Shown: positions 1 through 7,773 of the stretch, piece by piece
Position numbering within the stretch: the stretch's first letter is position 1
Layout of the letters: each line of letters starts with the position of its first letter
Source: Flavobacterium cerinum
GTDB lineage: Bacteria; Bacteroidota; Bacteroidia; Flavobacteriales; Flavobacteriaceae
Reading direction: 5' to 3'
DNA length: 64,000 nt
Assembly (NCBI RefSeq): GCF_024496085.1
Contig: NZ_CP101751.1
Coordinates: 2,790,001 to 2,854,000 of the forward strand
The notes under the pieces: generated by a model
Seen by the model: the letters and a program-made list of their open reading frames with translations, nothing else
Told to the model about the DNA's origin: nothing
Database searches by the model: none
Made by a program: the position numbers and the translations under genes

Positions 1-381
1 GGTTTTAATATCCAGACGTGGCATAAAGTTTTTCAGGAATGCATAAGTTCCTCCGTAAATCGTACGGCTGGAAACAATATGCTCTCCGGCTTTACACAAT
101 TGTAAAAGAGTAGGCGTAATAGCACCCATTCCGGAAGCGGCTACGTTAGCTGTTTCTGTTCCTTCCATAGCGGCCAAAGCTTCTCCTAAGTATAAGTTAC
201 TCGGAGATGAGTGACGGGAATACAGGTAACAACCTTCTGCATTTCCTTCGAAGGTATCGAACATGGTTTTGGCCGACAGGAAAGTATAAGTAGAAGAATC
301 GGAAATGGATGGGTTAACGCCTCCGAATTCCCCAAAATACTGTAAATCCTGAATTTTATCAGCCGGGTTAAAATTTTTCAT
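1..381 (-). CDS. PLP-dependent Cys/Met metabolism lyase (methionine gamma-lyase / cystathionine gamma-synthase family), 5' part only
   Basis: The 127 N-terminal residues are in the window; the gene runs off the left edge. It starts at ATG 381 (MKNFNPADKIQ). YSRHSSPSN at residues 54-62 matches the Y-S-R-x-x-N-P loop of the Cys/Met PLP family, and AAMEGTETA followed by ASGMGAI is the usual next block. The family cleaves or exchanges the gamma substituent of methionine, homocysteine or homoserine esters using PLP. The catalytic lysine lies outside the window, so the exact reaction cannot be fixed. It is divergent from the Lrp/AsnC gene at 572, which is a likely regulator of it (inference from the arrangement). 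Confidence 0.85.
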   Translation of the reverse strand, partial: MKNFNPADKIQDLQYFGEFGGVNPSISDSSTYTFLSAKTMFDTFEGNAEGCYLYSRHSSPSNLYLGEALAAMEGTETANVAASGMGAITPTLLQLCKAGEHIVSSRTIYGGTYAFLKNFMPRLDIKT

Positions 382-571
382 GCTTTTATAGTTAGTTGTG
401 TTAGAGACTCTATTAAAAAGCCAAAATAAAGTTATTGATGAAAAAAAGTCAATAATATAGTTGTAACTTAGATAATAAAACTATTAAAATATATATTTGT
501 AGTTTATTTTTTGGTTTTAAAAGGATTAATAGTGTTTTGACCAAATTTTTTTAATTAGTATAAAGATCACG

Positions 572-1030
572 ATGAAATTTGATAACATTGATAAAAAATT
601 GCTGCAATTATTGCAAACTGATTGTAAACTGACCAATAAGGAACTTTCCTTAAAATTAAATTTATCGGTTACGGCTGTCTACGAACGAATCAAGAAAATT
701 GAAAAGGAAGGGATTATTTCTCGTTATGTAGCCTTATTAAACCGAAATAAGATCGAGAAAGGCTTCGTCGTATTCTGTCATTTGAAATTAACGCAACATA
801 CACGTGAATTTATCAGTCAATTTGAGAAAGAAGTAGTACAATTAAATGAAGTCCTGGAATGCTTTCATGTGAGCGGTGATTACGATTATATTCTAAAAAT
901 ATGCGTTAAGGATATGGAGGAATATCGGGAGTTTATGGTTACGAAGTTAACGACATTACAACATATCGGAAGTACACATAGTACATTTATGATCGGGCAG
1001 GTTAAAAATACAACGGCTTTCATAATTTAA
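572..1030 (+). CDS. Lrp/AsnC family transcriptional regulator
   Basis: A 152-residue protein of the usual Lrp/AsnC length. An N-terminal winged helix-turn-helix (about residues 5-55, with LTNKELSLKLNLS followed by VYERIKKIEKEGII) precedes a RAM/AsnC effector-binding domain (about 65-150), in which the GDYDYILKI strand is recognisable. The family binds amino acids and regulates amino-acid metabolism as dimers or octamers. It is divergently placed from the PLP Met/Cys lyase at the left edge, so local control of that gene is the simplest reading. The peptide array starts 84 bases downstream in the same direction but has its own promoter-like sequence. Confidence 0.93.
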   Translation: MKFDNIDKKLLQLLQTDCKLTNKELSLKLNLSVTAVYERIKKIEKEGIISRYVALLNRNKIEKGFVVFCHLKLTQHTREFISQFEKEVVQLNEVLECFHVSGDYDYILKICVKDMEEYREFMVTKLTTLQHIGSTHSTFMIGQVKNTTAFII

Positions 1031-1056
1031 TTTGCACTATTTTGTAATTATTTATA

Positions 1057-1085
1057 TTGCATTTTGCGAATATTTTATTATTTTG
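1057..1085 (+). promoter_or_regulatory. Predicted promoter of the peptide array
   Basis: TTG at 1057-1059 and TTATTTTG at 1078-1085 (one mismatch to TAnnTTTG) are separated by 18 bases. This fits the Bacteroidota primary-sigma promoter, and the ATG of the first peptide follows 29 bases later. Confidence 0.5.
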
Positions 1086-1114
1086 GCAGATAATTAATCA
1101 AACCAAAATAACTT

Positions 1115-1327
1115 ATGAAAACAAACATTCTGAACATTGCCGGCGTACAGGTATTGTCAAAAGAAAGCCAAAGAGCCGTAGTAGGCCAGGCTGGCGGAAA
1201 AAATCCTGATCTATCATTATGTGGTTGCTCTTGCAGCGGAGCAGTAACCGGACCTTTCTATTGTTCCGATTATATTGCTTGTCCGCAGGTATATACTTGT
1301 GGAGACGCTACAGCAGTGCTTTCTTAA
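1115..1327 (+). CDS. Cysteine-rich leader peptide, copy 1 of 4 (candidate RiPP or bacteriocin precursor)
   Basis: A 70-residue peptide. Residues 1-25 form a leader (MKTNILN, then GVQVLSKESQRAVVGQ) of the type seen on Bacteroidota natural-product precursors, which normally end in Gly-Gly. Here the junction is Gly-Gln. After a variable linker the core reads LCGCSCSGAVTGPFYC, then a CPQVYTC block, giving six cysteines. Three more copies follow at 27-base intervals. No modification enzyme, C39 peptidase or exporter is encoded next to it. It could be a disulfide-rich bacteriocin, a thioether-crosslinked RiPP or a secreted signal. This copy has the longest C-terminal tail (GDATAVLS). Confidence 0.8.
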   Translation: MKTNILNIAGVQVLSKESQRAVVGQAGGKNPDLSLCGCSCSGAVTGPFYCSDYIACPQVYTCGDATAVLS

Positions 1328-1354
1328 AAATACTAACCTACTAAAAATTATATT

Positions 1355-1561
1355 ATGAAATCAAGTTTATTAAACATTACAGGTGTACAGGTATTGTCAA
1401 AAGAAAATCAAAGACAAATTTACGGACAGGTGTTTGTAGAAGAACCTATCGATTTATCCAAATGCGGATGTTCTTGTAGCGGAGCGGTAACCGGACCGGC
1501 TTATTGTAGTCTTCATATTGGTTGTTTACAGGTATATCGATGCGATGATAACCAAATATAA
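1355..1561 (+). CDS. Cysteine-rich leader peptide, copy 2 of 4
   Basis: A 68-residue paralogue of the peptide at 1115. The leader MKSSLLNITGVQVLSKENQR ends QIYGQ. The linker is longer (VFVEEPIDLSK), followed by CGCSCSGAVTGPAYC. This is the most divergent core of the four: the block before Cys5 reads SLHIG, not an (I/F)AC block, LQ replaces PQ, and Arg precedes the last cysteine (VYRC). All six cysteines are kept. Strong leader conservation with variation between the cysteines is what is expected of duplicated precursor peptides. Confidence 0.78.
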   Translation: MKSSLLNITGVQVLSKENQRQIYGQVFVEEPIDLSKCGCSCSGAVTGPAYCSLHIGCLQVYRCDDNQI

Positions 1562-1593
1562 ATCAGATATTAAAAGAAAAAAATAACATGATT

Positions 1594-1800
1594 ATGAAAT
1601 CTAATCTTTTAAATATTACGGGTGTACAGGTTTTAACAAAAGAAAACCAAAGACAAATTTACGGACAGGTATTTGTAGAAGAAACAGGACCGTTCGATTT
1701 ATCCAAATGCGGATGCTCTTGCAGCGGAGCAGTAACCGGACCTTCTTATTGTGATCGTTATTTCGCTTGTCCTCAGGTGTATACTTGCGGCGAGGTATAA
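1594..1800 (+). CDS. Cysteine-rich leader peptide, copy 3 of 4
   Basis: I chose ATG 1594 (MKSNLLNITG), not the in-frame ATG at 1588, because all three sister copies begin MK(T/S)(N/S). That gives 68 residues. The leader is nearly identical to copy 2 (GVQVLTKENQRQIYGQ) with the same VFVEE linker extended by TGPFD. The core is CGCSCSGAVTGPSYC, then FACPQVYTC. Copies 2 and 3 share the linker and look like the most recent duplication. Confidence 0.78.
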   Translation: MKSNLLNITGVQVLTKENQRQIYGQVFVEETGPFDLSKCGCSCSGAVTGPSYCDRYFACPQVYTCGEV

Positions 1801-1827
1801 GATATAAACAAACAAATCCCAAATACC

Positions 1828-2028
1828 ATGAAAACAAATCTTTTAAACATTACAGGCGTACAGGTTTTGACAAAAGAAAACCAGCGTGCCATTACAGGTG
1901 AGATTGAAAAAATCGATCCTGATTTGTCGTTATGCGGCTGTTCTTGCAGCGGTTCGGTGACCGGACCGGCTTATTGCCGCCGATACATTGCTTGTCCGCA
2001 GGTCTATACCTGTCTGGAAGTAATGTAG
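1828..2028 (+). CDS. Cysteine-rich leader peptide, copy 4 of 4
   Basis: A 66-residue last member of the array. The leader MKTNLLNITG then GVQVLTKENQRAITGE has Gly-Glu at the expected processing site. The core is CGCSCSGSVTGPAYC followed by IACPQVYTC. The linker (IEKIDPDLSL) resembles that of copy 1, so copies 1 and 4 pair together and copies 2 and 3 pair together. A hairpin terminator follows after about 23 bases and closes the transcription unit. Confidence 0.78.
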   Translation: MKTNLLNITGVQVLTKENQRAITGEIEKIDPDLSLCGCSCSGSVTGPAYCRRYIACPQVYTCLEVM

Positions 2029-2051
2029 TCAAAAAAATAAAAAGATATTGA

Positions 2052-2077
2052 AACCCTGATGATGTCAGGGTTTTTTT
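2052..2077 (+). terminator. Rho-independent terminator of the peptide array
   Basis: AACCCTGA and TCAGGGTT pair across a five-base loop, followed by a run of T. Confidence 0.8.
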
Positions 2078-2183
2078 ATGGTGTTTTTTTACGAATACCG
2101 CAAGGAACATACCCTTGTTTTAAAGGAACGTTAAAACCGGTTTTATTTTAAAAAGAAACCGATTTCGTCTAAACAAAATTCCT

Positions 2184-2191
2184 TAATTTTG
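2184..2191 (+). promoter_or_regulatory. Predicted -7 element of the lpd promoter
   Basis: TAATTTTG matches TAnnTTTG exactly, 40 bases before the lpd start. No clear TTG lies at the expected upstream distance. Confidence 0.4.
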
Positions 2192-2230
2192 TAATGAAAT
2201 TTTTAAAAACACAACATAATATAAGATACT

Positions 2231-3634
2231 ATGAGTTCATTTGACGTAGTTGTTATTGGTTCGGGTCCTGGTGGCTATGTGGCAGCAATCCGTTGCGCAC
2301 AATTGGGAATGAAAACGGCCATAATCGAAAAATATTCCACATTAGGAGGTACTTGTTTAAATGTTGGATGTATCCCGTCCAAAGCCATGTTAGCATCATC
2401 TCACCATTATGAAGAACTTTCTCATTTTGCAGATCACGGAATCGAAGTGACCGGCGATGTAAAAGTGAGCATCGAAAAAATGGTAGCCCGAAAACAAGCT
2501 GTTGTTGATCAAACTGCCGGAGGGGTGAAATACCTGATGGATAAAAATAAAATTGCGGTTTTCGAAGGAGTAGGTTCTTTTGAAAGTGCTACAGCAATCG
2601 CAATCACGAAAAAAGATGGTTCAGTCGAAAAAATTGAAGCAAAAAATACAATCATTGCAACCGGTTCAAAACCGTCTTCTTTACCGTTTATCAAGATTGA
2701 TAAAGAAAGAATCATTACGTCTACTGAAGCTTTAAACTTAAAAGAAGTTCCGAAACACTTAGTGATCATCGGTGGTGGTGTAATCGGTCTTGAATTAGGA
2801 CAGGTTTACCTTCGCTTAGGTGCTCAGGTTTCGGTTGTTGAATTTATGGATCGTATCATTCCGGGAATGGATGCCGGTTTGTCTAAAGAATTGACAAAAG
2901 TGCTGAAAAAACAAGGAATGAAATTCTATACGTCTCATAAAGTTCAGGCTGTTGACCGTAACGGTGATGTTGTAACGGTTAAAGCGGAAAATGCTAAAGG
3001 TGAAATAATCACACTTGAAGGCGATTATGCTTTGATTTCTGTAGGACGTCGTCCGTATACTGACGGTTTAAATGCAGACAAAGCCGGTGTGAAGATTACC
3101 GAAAGAGGTCAGGTGGAAGTAAATGATCATTTACAAACAACGGCTTCTAATATTTATGCAATCGGTGATGTTGTTCGCGGAGCGATGTTAGCGCACAAAG
3201 CGGAAGAAGAAGGTGTGGTTGTTGCGGAATATCTTGCCGGACAAAAACCACATATCGACTATAATTTAATTCCGGGTGTTGTATATACCTGGCCGGAAGT
3301 AGCGGCTGTTGGAAAAACAGAAGAGCAGTTAAAAGAAGCAGGTGTGGCATATAAATCAGGAAGCTTCCCGTTCAAAGCTTTAGGACGTGCTCGTGCCGGA
3401 GGTGATACTGACGGATTTGTAAAAATTTTAGCGGATGCAAAAACAGATGAAGTTTTAGGTGTTCATATGATCGGACCTCGTTGTGCGGATTTAATTGCAG
3501 AAGCGGTAACGGCTATGGAATTCAAAGCTTCAGCTGAAGATATTTCAAGAATGTCGCATGCTCACCCAACATTTGCGGAAGCTATCAAAGAAGCGGCTTT
3601 AGCTGCAACTGATAACAGAGCATTACATGTGTAA
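2231..3634 (+). CDS. lpdA: Dihydrolipoyl dehydrogenase (E3)
   Basis: A 467-residue flavoprotein disulfide reductase that reoxidises dihydrolipoamide in pyruvate/2-oxoacid dehydrogenase complexes or the glycine cleavage system, using FAD and NAD+. The FAD-binding GSGPGGYVAA motif is at residues 10-19. The redox pair is C42/C47 in GGTCLNVGCIPSK. The NAD-binding IIGGGVIGLELG is near residue 180, and the C-terminal HAHPTFAEA block carries the catalytic His-Glu pair. It is a single gene with its own promoter-like sequence and terminator; no E1 or E2 gene is adjacent. Confidence 0.97.
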   Translation: MSSFDVVVIGSGPGGYVAAIRCAQLGMKTAIIEKYSTLGGTCLNVGCIPSKAMLASSHHYEELSHFADHGIEVTGDVKVSIEKMVARKQAVVDQTAGGVKYLMDKNKIAVFEGVGSFESATAIAITKKDGSVEKIEAKNTIIATGSKPSSLPFIKIDKERIITSTEALNLKEVPKHLVIIGGGVIGLELGQVYLRLGAQVSVVEFMDRIIPGMDAGLSKELTKVLKKQGMKFYTSHKVQAVDRNGDVVTVKAENAKGEIITLEGDYALISVGRRPYTDGLNADKAGVKITERGQVEVNDHLQTTASNIYAIGDVVRGAMLAHKAEEEGVVVAEYLAGQKPHIDYNLIPGVVYTWPEVAAVGKTEEQLKEAGVAYKSGSFPFKALGRARAGGDTDGFVKILADAKTDEVLGVHMIGPRCADLIAEAVTAMEFKASAEDISRMSHAHPTFAEAIKEAALAATDNRALHV

Positions 3635-3660
3635 GCAATATAAAATAGATTAAAAAATAA

Positions 3661-3696
3661 AAGGGCAGTTCACATTGAACTGCCCTTTTATTTTTT
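3661..3696 (+). terminator. Terminator after lpd
   Basis: AAGGGCAGTTC pairs with GAACTGCCCTT over a five-base loop, followed by a T-rich tract. Confidence 0.85.
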
Positions 3697-3700
3697 ATAC

Positions 3701-3724
3701 CAGACAGGTTTTAAAACCTGTCTG
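3701..3724. repeat. Perfect 24-bp palindrome between convergent genes
   Basis: CAGACAGGTTTT is followed directly by its reverse complement. It sits between lpd (+) and the lipoprotein gene (-), immediately before the stop codon of the latter. Related palindromes occur at 21951 and 53575, also between convergent genes. It probably acts as a bidirectional terminator or belongs to a dispersed REP-like family. Confidence 0.75.
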
Positions 3725-3728
3725 GTGT

Positions 3729-4535
3729 TTACTCAAAGTATTGACCGGTAAAAGTGTAGATCGTAAACTCATTTGTTACATTGCCTTCTTCCGTTACTAC
3801 AGGAAGAGAAATCTGTTTCTTTTGATCATCGTATTTAATCAATTGTAACGGACGTTCCGGTCGGTCAACAACACTGAAAAAATCAAAGTCAATTTGTAGT
3901 AGATCTTTGAATCCTTCTTTTGTTTTAAATAATTTTGTTTCCTTTTTCAATTGGTTGTTTTCAATACTGAAAACCGCAATCGACTGACTGGCGTCTTTAG
4001 AGGAGTAAATTCCGTTACTTACCGCCAGGTAGTATGTTTTGGAACCGTTTTTTAAGGTGAAAATTTCCGAATAAAAAGGGATATAATCATCTTCGCTCCC
4101 TGTCTCTTTAACTATTTTGGACTGTACATTTTTTCCGGATTGGTATTGGAAAATATTTACAAAATCAACCATAGTACCGCCTTCCGATGTATCCCAGCTA
4201 TAAATTTTAAACAAAGAATCCTTACTGATCACGATATGAATGTTTTCCTTTTTTAAAGAATCAAAAGGATATCGTATGGATTCCGGATTTTTAGTCAGAC
4301 AGTTTAAAAAGGCGGTTTCAAATTTTATGTTTTCAGTTTCCAATGAATCCAAAGGAGCATCGTTACCATCGGTATGATAAGCTGCAATTTTTTGATACAT
4401 CTTCTGAAGCTTGACTTCTTCATCTTTTAAATGAGAAGTCAGTTGTGGTGTTGGTGTATCGGCCTTTTTTTGTTTTTGATCACAACTGTTTAAAAATAGT
4501 GTCAGCAAAAGGAATAATGGAATACAGTTTTTCAT
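3729..4535 (-). CDS. Lipoprotein of unknown function
   Basis: A 268-residue protein with a type II signal peptide (MKNCIPLFLLLTLFLNSC, lipid-attached Cys at residue 18), then a low-complexity KKADTPTP linker and a helical segment (about 35-60). I recognise no family. The mature part alternates short strands and contains no obvious catalytic motif. It is monocistronic, convergent with lpd, and about 200 AT-rich bases separate it from the next gene upstream. Confidence 0.8.
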   Translation of the reverse strand: MKNCIPLFLLLTLFLNSCDQKQKKADTPTPQLTSHLKDEEVKLQKMYQKIAAYHTDGNDAPLDSLETENIKFETAFLNCLTKNPESIRYPFDSLKKENIHIVISKDSLFKIYSWDTSEGGTMVDFVNIFQYQSGKNVQSKIVKETGSEDDYIPFYSEIFTLKNGSKTYYLAVSNGIYSSKDASQSIAVFSIENNQLKKETKLFKTKEGFKDLLQIDFDFFSVVDRPERPLQLIKYDDQKKQISLPVVTEEGNVTNEFTIYTFTGQYFE

Positions 4536-4736
4536 GGTTTTGAATTAATTGGTGAAATAATTAAACTCGGTATCTCCGGATGCTGCTATGGCATTGTAAT
4601 TTTGCGGAAGCTATCCTATAAATGTAAGCAAATCATTACCAGAAAGGTAAGAATTTTAGTTAATTTATTGTTTTAAAAAATTTACGGATTACTACTTTTA
4701 CACTTCTAATTGGGTTTGAATTTCATACCAAAAAAA

Positions 4737-5885
4737 TCAAACTTTATCCTTGTAATGATTATAAAAGGTGAGTTGCTCTTTTAAAACTTCATTGATCTCT
4801 ATCCAACCATTTTTTTCTGACAGGTCGATTGCCTGTTTCCATGCTTTTTCTACAATATCCAAGCGTTCTCTTTTGCCGGCCCAATAACCCGCACTTATCA
4901 AGGCATTCCATGAAGCGATAGGGGCTTTATATTCTTCTTCCAGGCGTGAGGCGGCTTCAAGATGCTTTTCTCCTGTGTATTCATATTGTCCGTTGATCCT
5001 GATAGTTTCTGTCGCTTCAAAGAGCGGGTGCTTTTGTACTTCTTCCGGGAACATGGCATATTGGTCTTCCCATTCGGAATCAAAACTATGAGATAAGTGC
5101 GAAACCAAAGAATAAGAATTCCCCAAGCTTATCACATAATTACTAAACCCGTTATTGTCACAATCGAATCCATGAGGTAGTTTCGCACAATGCCAAAGAT
5201 GCTGCCATTTGTCTTCATATTCCATATTGAGTAAACCTAACGCTCTTTGAGCCAAAACATTTCCTACATATTCATTCCAGATACCATAATTGATTGGCTC
5301 ATAATCGGGAAGATAGGTTCTCTTTTCTTTTAATTTTTCAAACAATTGAAATGCCTTTTTCTGTTCGGGCGTGTCATAATAATGATCCCAAAATTCTTTG
5401 AAAAACGCATCCTCATGATTGACCGCGTCTTTAAACCGTTCCTGATTGGCTTCCGAGAGCAAGAACTCCTTCAGGAAATTAAGGTCTCCACCTCCCAAAT
5501 AGTCAAAAAAAGGTTCCGATAAATCAACAGCTCCTTCTATCTTTTCCTGAAGTTCTGCTATAGCTTTAGGTTTGCCCATAAATCTTAAGTAAGACATCGG
5601 AATGATGGACTGTAAATTTGGTGCGAATGTAAAACATTCTTGGTAGCTATGATTATGAAACACTATCGGAGATTTTTTTAACGGCTTTTCGGGCGTTAAT
5701 CGAATGCTCAATATATTATCAGAATAAAAGCCCAAAGGGGCAACCGACCAAAATCCCATTTTCATAAGAGTAATCAGTTTTTCATTTTCATCCTCATTCT
5801 TAAATTTGAAGAGAAATGCACGGTCACTCTCTTTTTTGTCTTGGTATATTTTTTTTAGATCCGAATGTATCCTGTTTATTTCCAT
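4737..5885 (-). CDS. Hypothetical cytosolic protein, 382 aa
   Basis: No signal peptide or membrane segment. The sequence is acidic and rich in aromatic residues, with a C-terminal half that reads like helical TPR-type repeats (ASWNALISAGYWAGKRERL, then KAWKQAIDLSEKNGW). The N-terminal half has a mixed alpha/beta pattern (VFHNHSYQECF, then SIIPMSYLRFMGKP). I do not recognise the family. It follows the small gene at 5946-6149 on the same strand with a 60-base gap. Its style resembles the immunity-like genes at 28.5-39.5 kb, but there is no motif to prove a relation. Confidence 0.7.
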   Translation of the reverse strand: MEINRIHSDLKKIYQDKKESDRAFLFKFKNEDENEKLITLMKMGFWSVAPLGFYSDNILSIRLTPEKPLKKSPIVFHNHSYQECFTFAPNLQSIIPMSYLRFMGKPKAIAELQEKIEGAVDLSEPFFDYLGGGDLNFLKEFLLSEANQERFKDAVNHEDAFFKEFWDHYYDTPEQKKAFQLFEKLKEKRTYLPDYEPINYGIWNEYVGNVLAQRALGLLNMEYEDKWQHLWHCAKLPHGFDCDNNGFSNYVISLGNSYSLVSHLSHSFDSEWEDQYAMFPEEVQKHPLFEATETIRINGQYEYTGEKHLEAASRLEEEYKAPIASWNALISAGYWAGKRERLDIVEKAWKQAIDLSEKNGWIEINEVLKEQLTFYNHYKDKV

Positions 5886-5945
5886 ATTGATTTTATCTCT
5901 TTATATATGTTCACTCCAAATGGCTCTTGATAAAGCTCTTATTTT

Positions 5946-6149
5946 TTAGTGTTTCTTCTCTTGTTTTTTATCATCCTCTAAATCTTTATGCTTTTCTAAA
6001 GTAAGCCTTAGGGCATTCATACTGATGTTGAAAGAATGGTCGAAAGATTCTTTTGCTGTTTTATTAACATCTTCAAGGACTTTAGCCTTATTTTCATCTA
6101 TTTTTGACTCACTTGCTTCCTCTCCTTCAAAAATAATAAAAATCCCCAA
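5946..6149 (-). CDS. Small ORF, possibly the 3' remnant of a larger gene
   Basis: 67 residues from a TTG start. It begins inside a hydrophobic segment (GIFIIFEGEE), then becomes charged and helical (KVLEDVNKTAKESFDHSF), ending in a lysine-rich tail. The frame stays open upstream of the TTG for about nine more codons with no ATG before the next stop, and the hydrophobic start looks like the end of a membrane helix. A truncated gene is therefore as likely as a real small protein. Confidence 0.35.
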   Translation of the reverse strand: MGIFIIFEGEEASESKIDENKAKVLEDVNKTAKESFDHSFNISMNALRLTLEKHKDLEDDKKQEKKH

Positions 6150-6483
6150 TGGATATGCTAACTTAGCGTGGAGTTAGAGCTAAGAACAAAAAATGAAGAA
6201 AAAGTTAAGCTGCATTTTTATAATTATTTAGCTTTTTATTCGTTTCAACAGAAAACTTTCCTATTCTTAAACCAGGTCTTCCATAATTTAGCGTATATTC
6301 TAGCTCGAATAGACTAGAATGGTGTCAATGAGTGGTTTTGATCTAATAAGATTATTATATTTGGACTGAGTTGTTTTAAGTCAAAAATGCAAGAACAACT
6401 GCCTAATGATGACATGGTCTAGTTACCAAATCTTACCCTTTATTGAAAAAATATTGAATGCATATAATAGGAATCTTGATCAA
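6150..6483. other. AT-rich intergenic stretch, no gene seen
   Basis: About 330 bases between the small ORF and the dnaN terminator. Both strands are broken by frequent stops and I see no RNA gene, hairpin or repeat. Together with the truncated-looking 67-codon ORF next to it, this may be decayed coding DNA. Confidence 0.5.
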
Positions 6484-6516
6484 ATAAAAAACCGCAATCC
6501 GATTAGGTCTTGCGGT
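6484..6516 (-). terminator. Terminator of dnaN
   Basis: On the minus strand, ACCGCAA and TTGCGGT pair across a 12-base loop, followed by TTTTTTATTTG. It lies about 40 bases past the dnaN stop codon. Confidence 0.75.
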
Positions 6517-6557
6517 CTTTTGGTTATAAAGGGTTGGTTATAGCGTATGAAACGGGT

Positions 6558-7676
6558 TTAGCTGTTAAGCATTACCGGCATTACCAGCATGGTTACAGTT
6601 TCACCTTCATCCAGTCCGTCAACCGGAGTTAAAATACCGGCACGGTTTGGTAAAGACATTTCTAACATGATTTCATCAGATTGCAGATTGGTTAACATCT
6701 CCGTTAAGAAACGGGAGTTAAATCCGATTTGCATATCATCTCCCTGATAATCACAAGTTAATCTTTCTTCAGCTTTGTTTGAGTAATCGATATCTTCAGC
6801 AGAGATATTTAACTCGGCACCGGCAATTTTTAAACGAATCTGGTGTGTCGTTTTGTTAGCAAAAATAGCCACACGACGTACCGAACTTAAAAACTGTGTA
6901 CGGTTCATTAATAATTTATTCGGGTTTTCTTTTGGAATAACTGCTTCATAATTCGGGTATTTACCGTCAATTAATCGGCAGGTTAAAATATAATTGTCAA
7001 AAGAGAAAGTAGCATTCGAATCGTTATATTCAATTTTTACTTCTGCGTCAGAAGCTCCTAGAATACCTTTTAAAATATTTAATGGTTTTTTTGGCATGAT
7101 AAAATCAGCTACCTGAGATGCTTTTACATCTGTACGAGCATATTTTACCAATTTATGTGCATCGGTTGCTACGAAAATAAGACCTTCCGGTGAAAACTGG
7201 AAGAAAACCCCAGACATTACCGGACGTAAATCATCGTTACCGGCTGCAAAGATTGTTTTACTTACGGCTGTTGCCAAAACTTCGGCAGGAACCAAAGTAG
7301 AAGAAGGTTCTTCTAATACTACAGCTTTAGGGAATTCATCACCCGGAGCATAAGCCAATGCATATTTACCGGAATTCGAGCTGATTTCTACAGTGTTGTT
7401 ATCTTCTACTGTAAAAGTTAACGGTTGTTCCGGGAATGTTTTTAATATTTCCAATAAAAGTTTAGCCGGAACAGCAACGCTTCCCTGGCTGGTTGAATCG
7501 ATTTCCAATGTGGCCGACATGGTTGTCTCTAAATCGGATGCCGAAACTTTAAGTTGGTTATTGTCTAATTCAAATAAGAAATTATCTAAAATAGGTAAGG
7601 TGTTGCTACTGTTAATAACACTACCTAAAACCTGTAATTGTTTTAATAAATATGAACTGGATACAATAAACTTCAT
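6558..7676 (-). CDS. dnaN: DNA polymerase III subunit beta (sliding clamp)
   Basis: The ring-shaped processivity clamp of the replisome. 372 residues is the normal length for Bacteroidota DnaN. I chose the second of two adjacent ATGs because the family starts MKFIVSSSYLLKQLQ. Three repeated clamp domains are expected. The NSSNTLPILDNFLFE segment of domain 1, DLRPVMSGVFFQF at the start of domain 2, and the C-terminal MLVMPVMLNS that ends these clamps are visible. dnaA and recF are not adjacent. It has its own promoter (7727-7753) and terminator. Confidence 0.97.
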   Translation of the reverse strand: MKFIVSSSYLLKQLQVLGSVINSSNTLPILDNFLFELDNNQLKVSASDLETTMSATLEIDSTSQGSVAVPAKLLLEILKTFPEQPLTFTVEDNNTVEISSNSGKYALAYAPGDEFPKAVVLEEPSSTLVPAEVLATAVSKTIFAAGNDDLRPVMSGVFFQFSPEGLIFVATDAHKLVKYARTDVKASQVADFIMPKKPLNILKGILGASDAEVKIEYNDSNATFSFDNYILTCRLIDGKYPNYEAVIPKENPNKLLMNRTQFLSSVRRVAIFANKTTHQIRLKIAGAELNISAEDIDYSNKAEERLTCDYQGDDMQIGFNSRFLTEMLTNLQSDEIMLEMSLPNRAGILTPVDGLDEGETVTMLVMPVMLNS

Positions 7677-7726
7677 CATCTTTCTTTTTTAGGTTTGTAA
7701 AATCCGGTATTAAATTTTACATTTCA

Positions 7727-7753
7727 CAAATATATCGTAATCTGATTAATCAA
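7727..7753 (-). promoter_or_regulatory. Predicted dnaN promoter
   Basis: Read on the minus strand: TTG, 16 bases, TATATTTG. The -7 element matches TAnnTTTG exactly and lies about 50 bases upstream of the dnaN start. Confidence 0.6.
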
Positions 7754-7773
7754 AAAACATTTTTTATTAACAA

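Noticed and set aside
1616..2110. Minus-strand ORFs across the peptide array
   Set aside because: They are antisense shadows of the repeated coding sequence and show the same repetition as the plus strand; no start context or family pattern.
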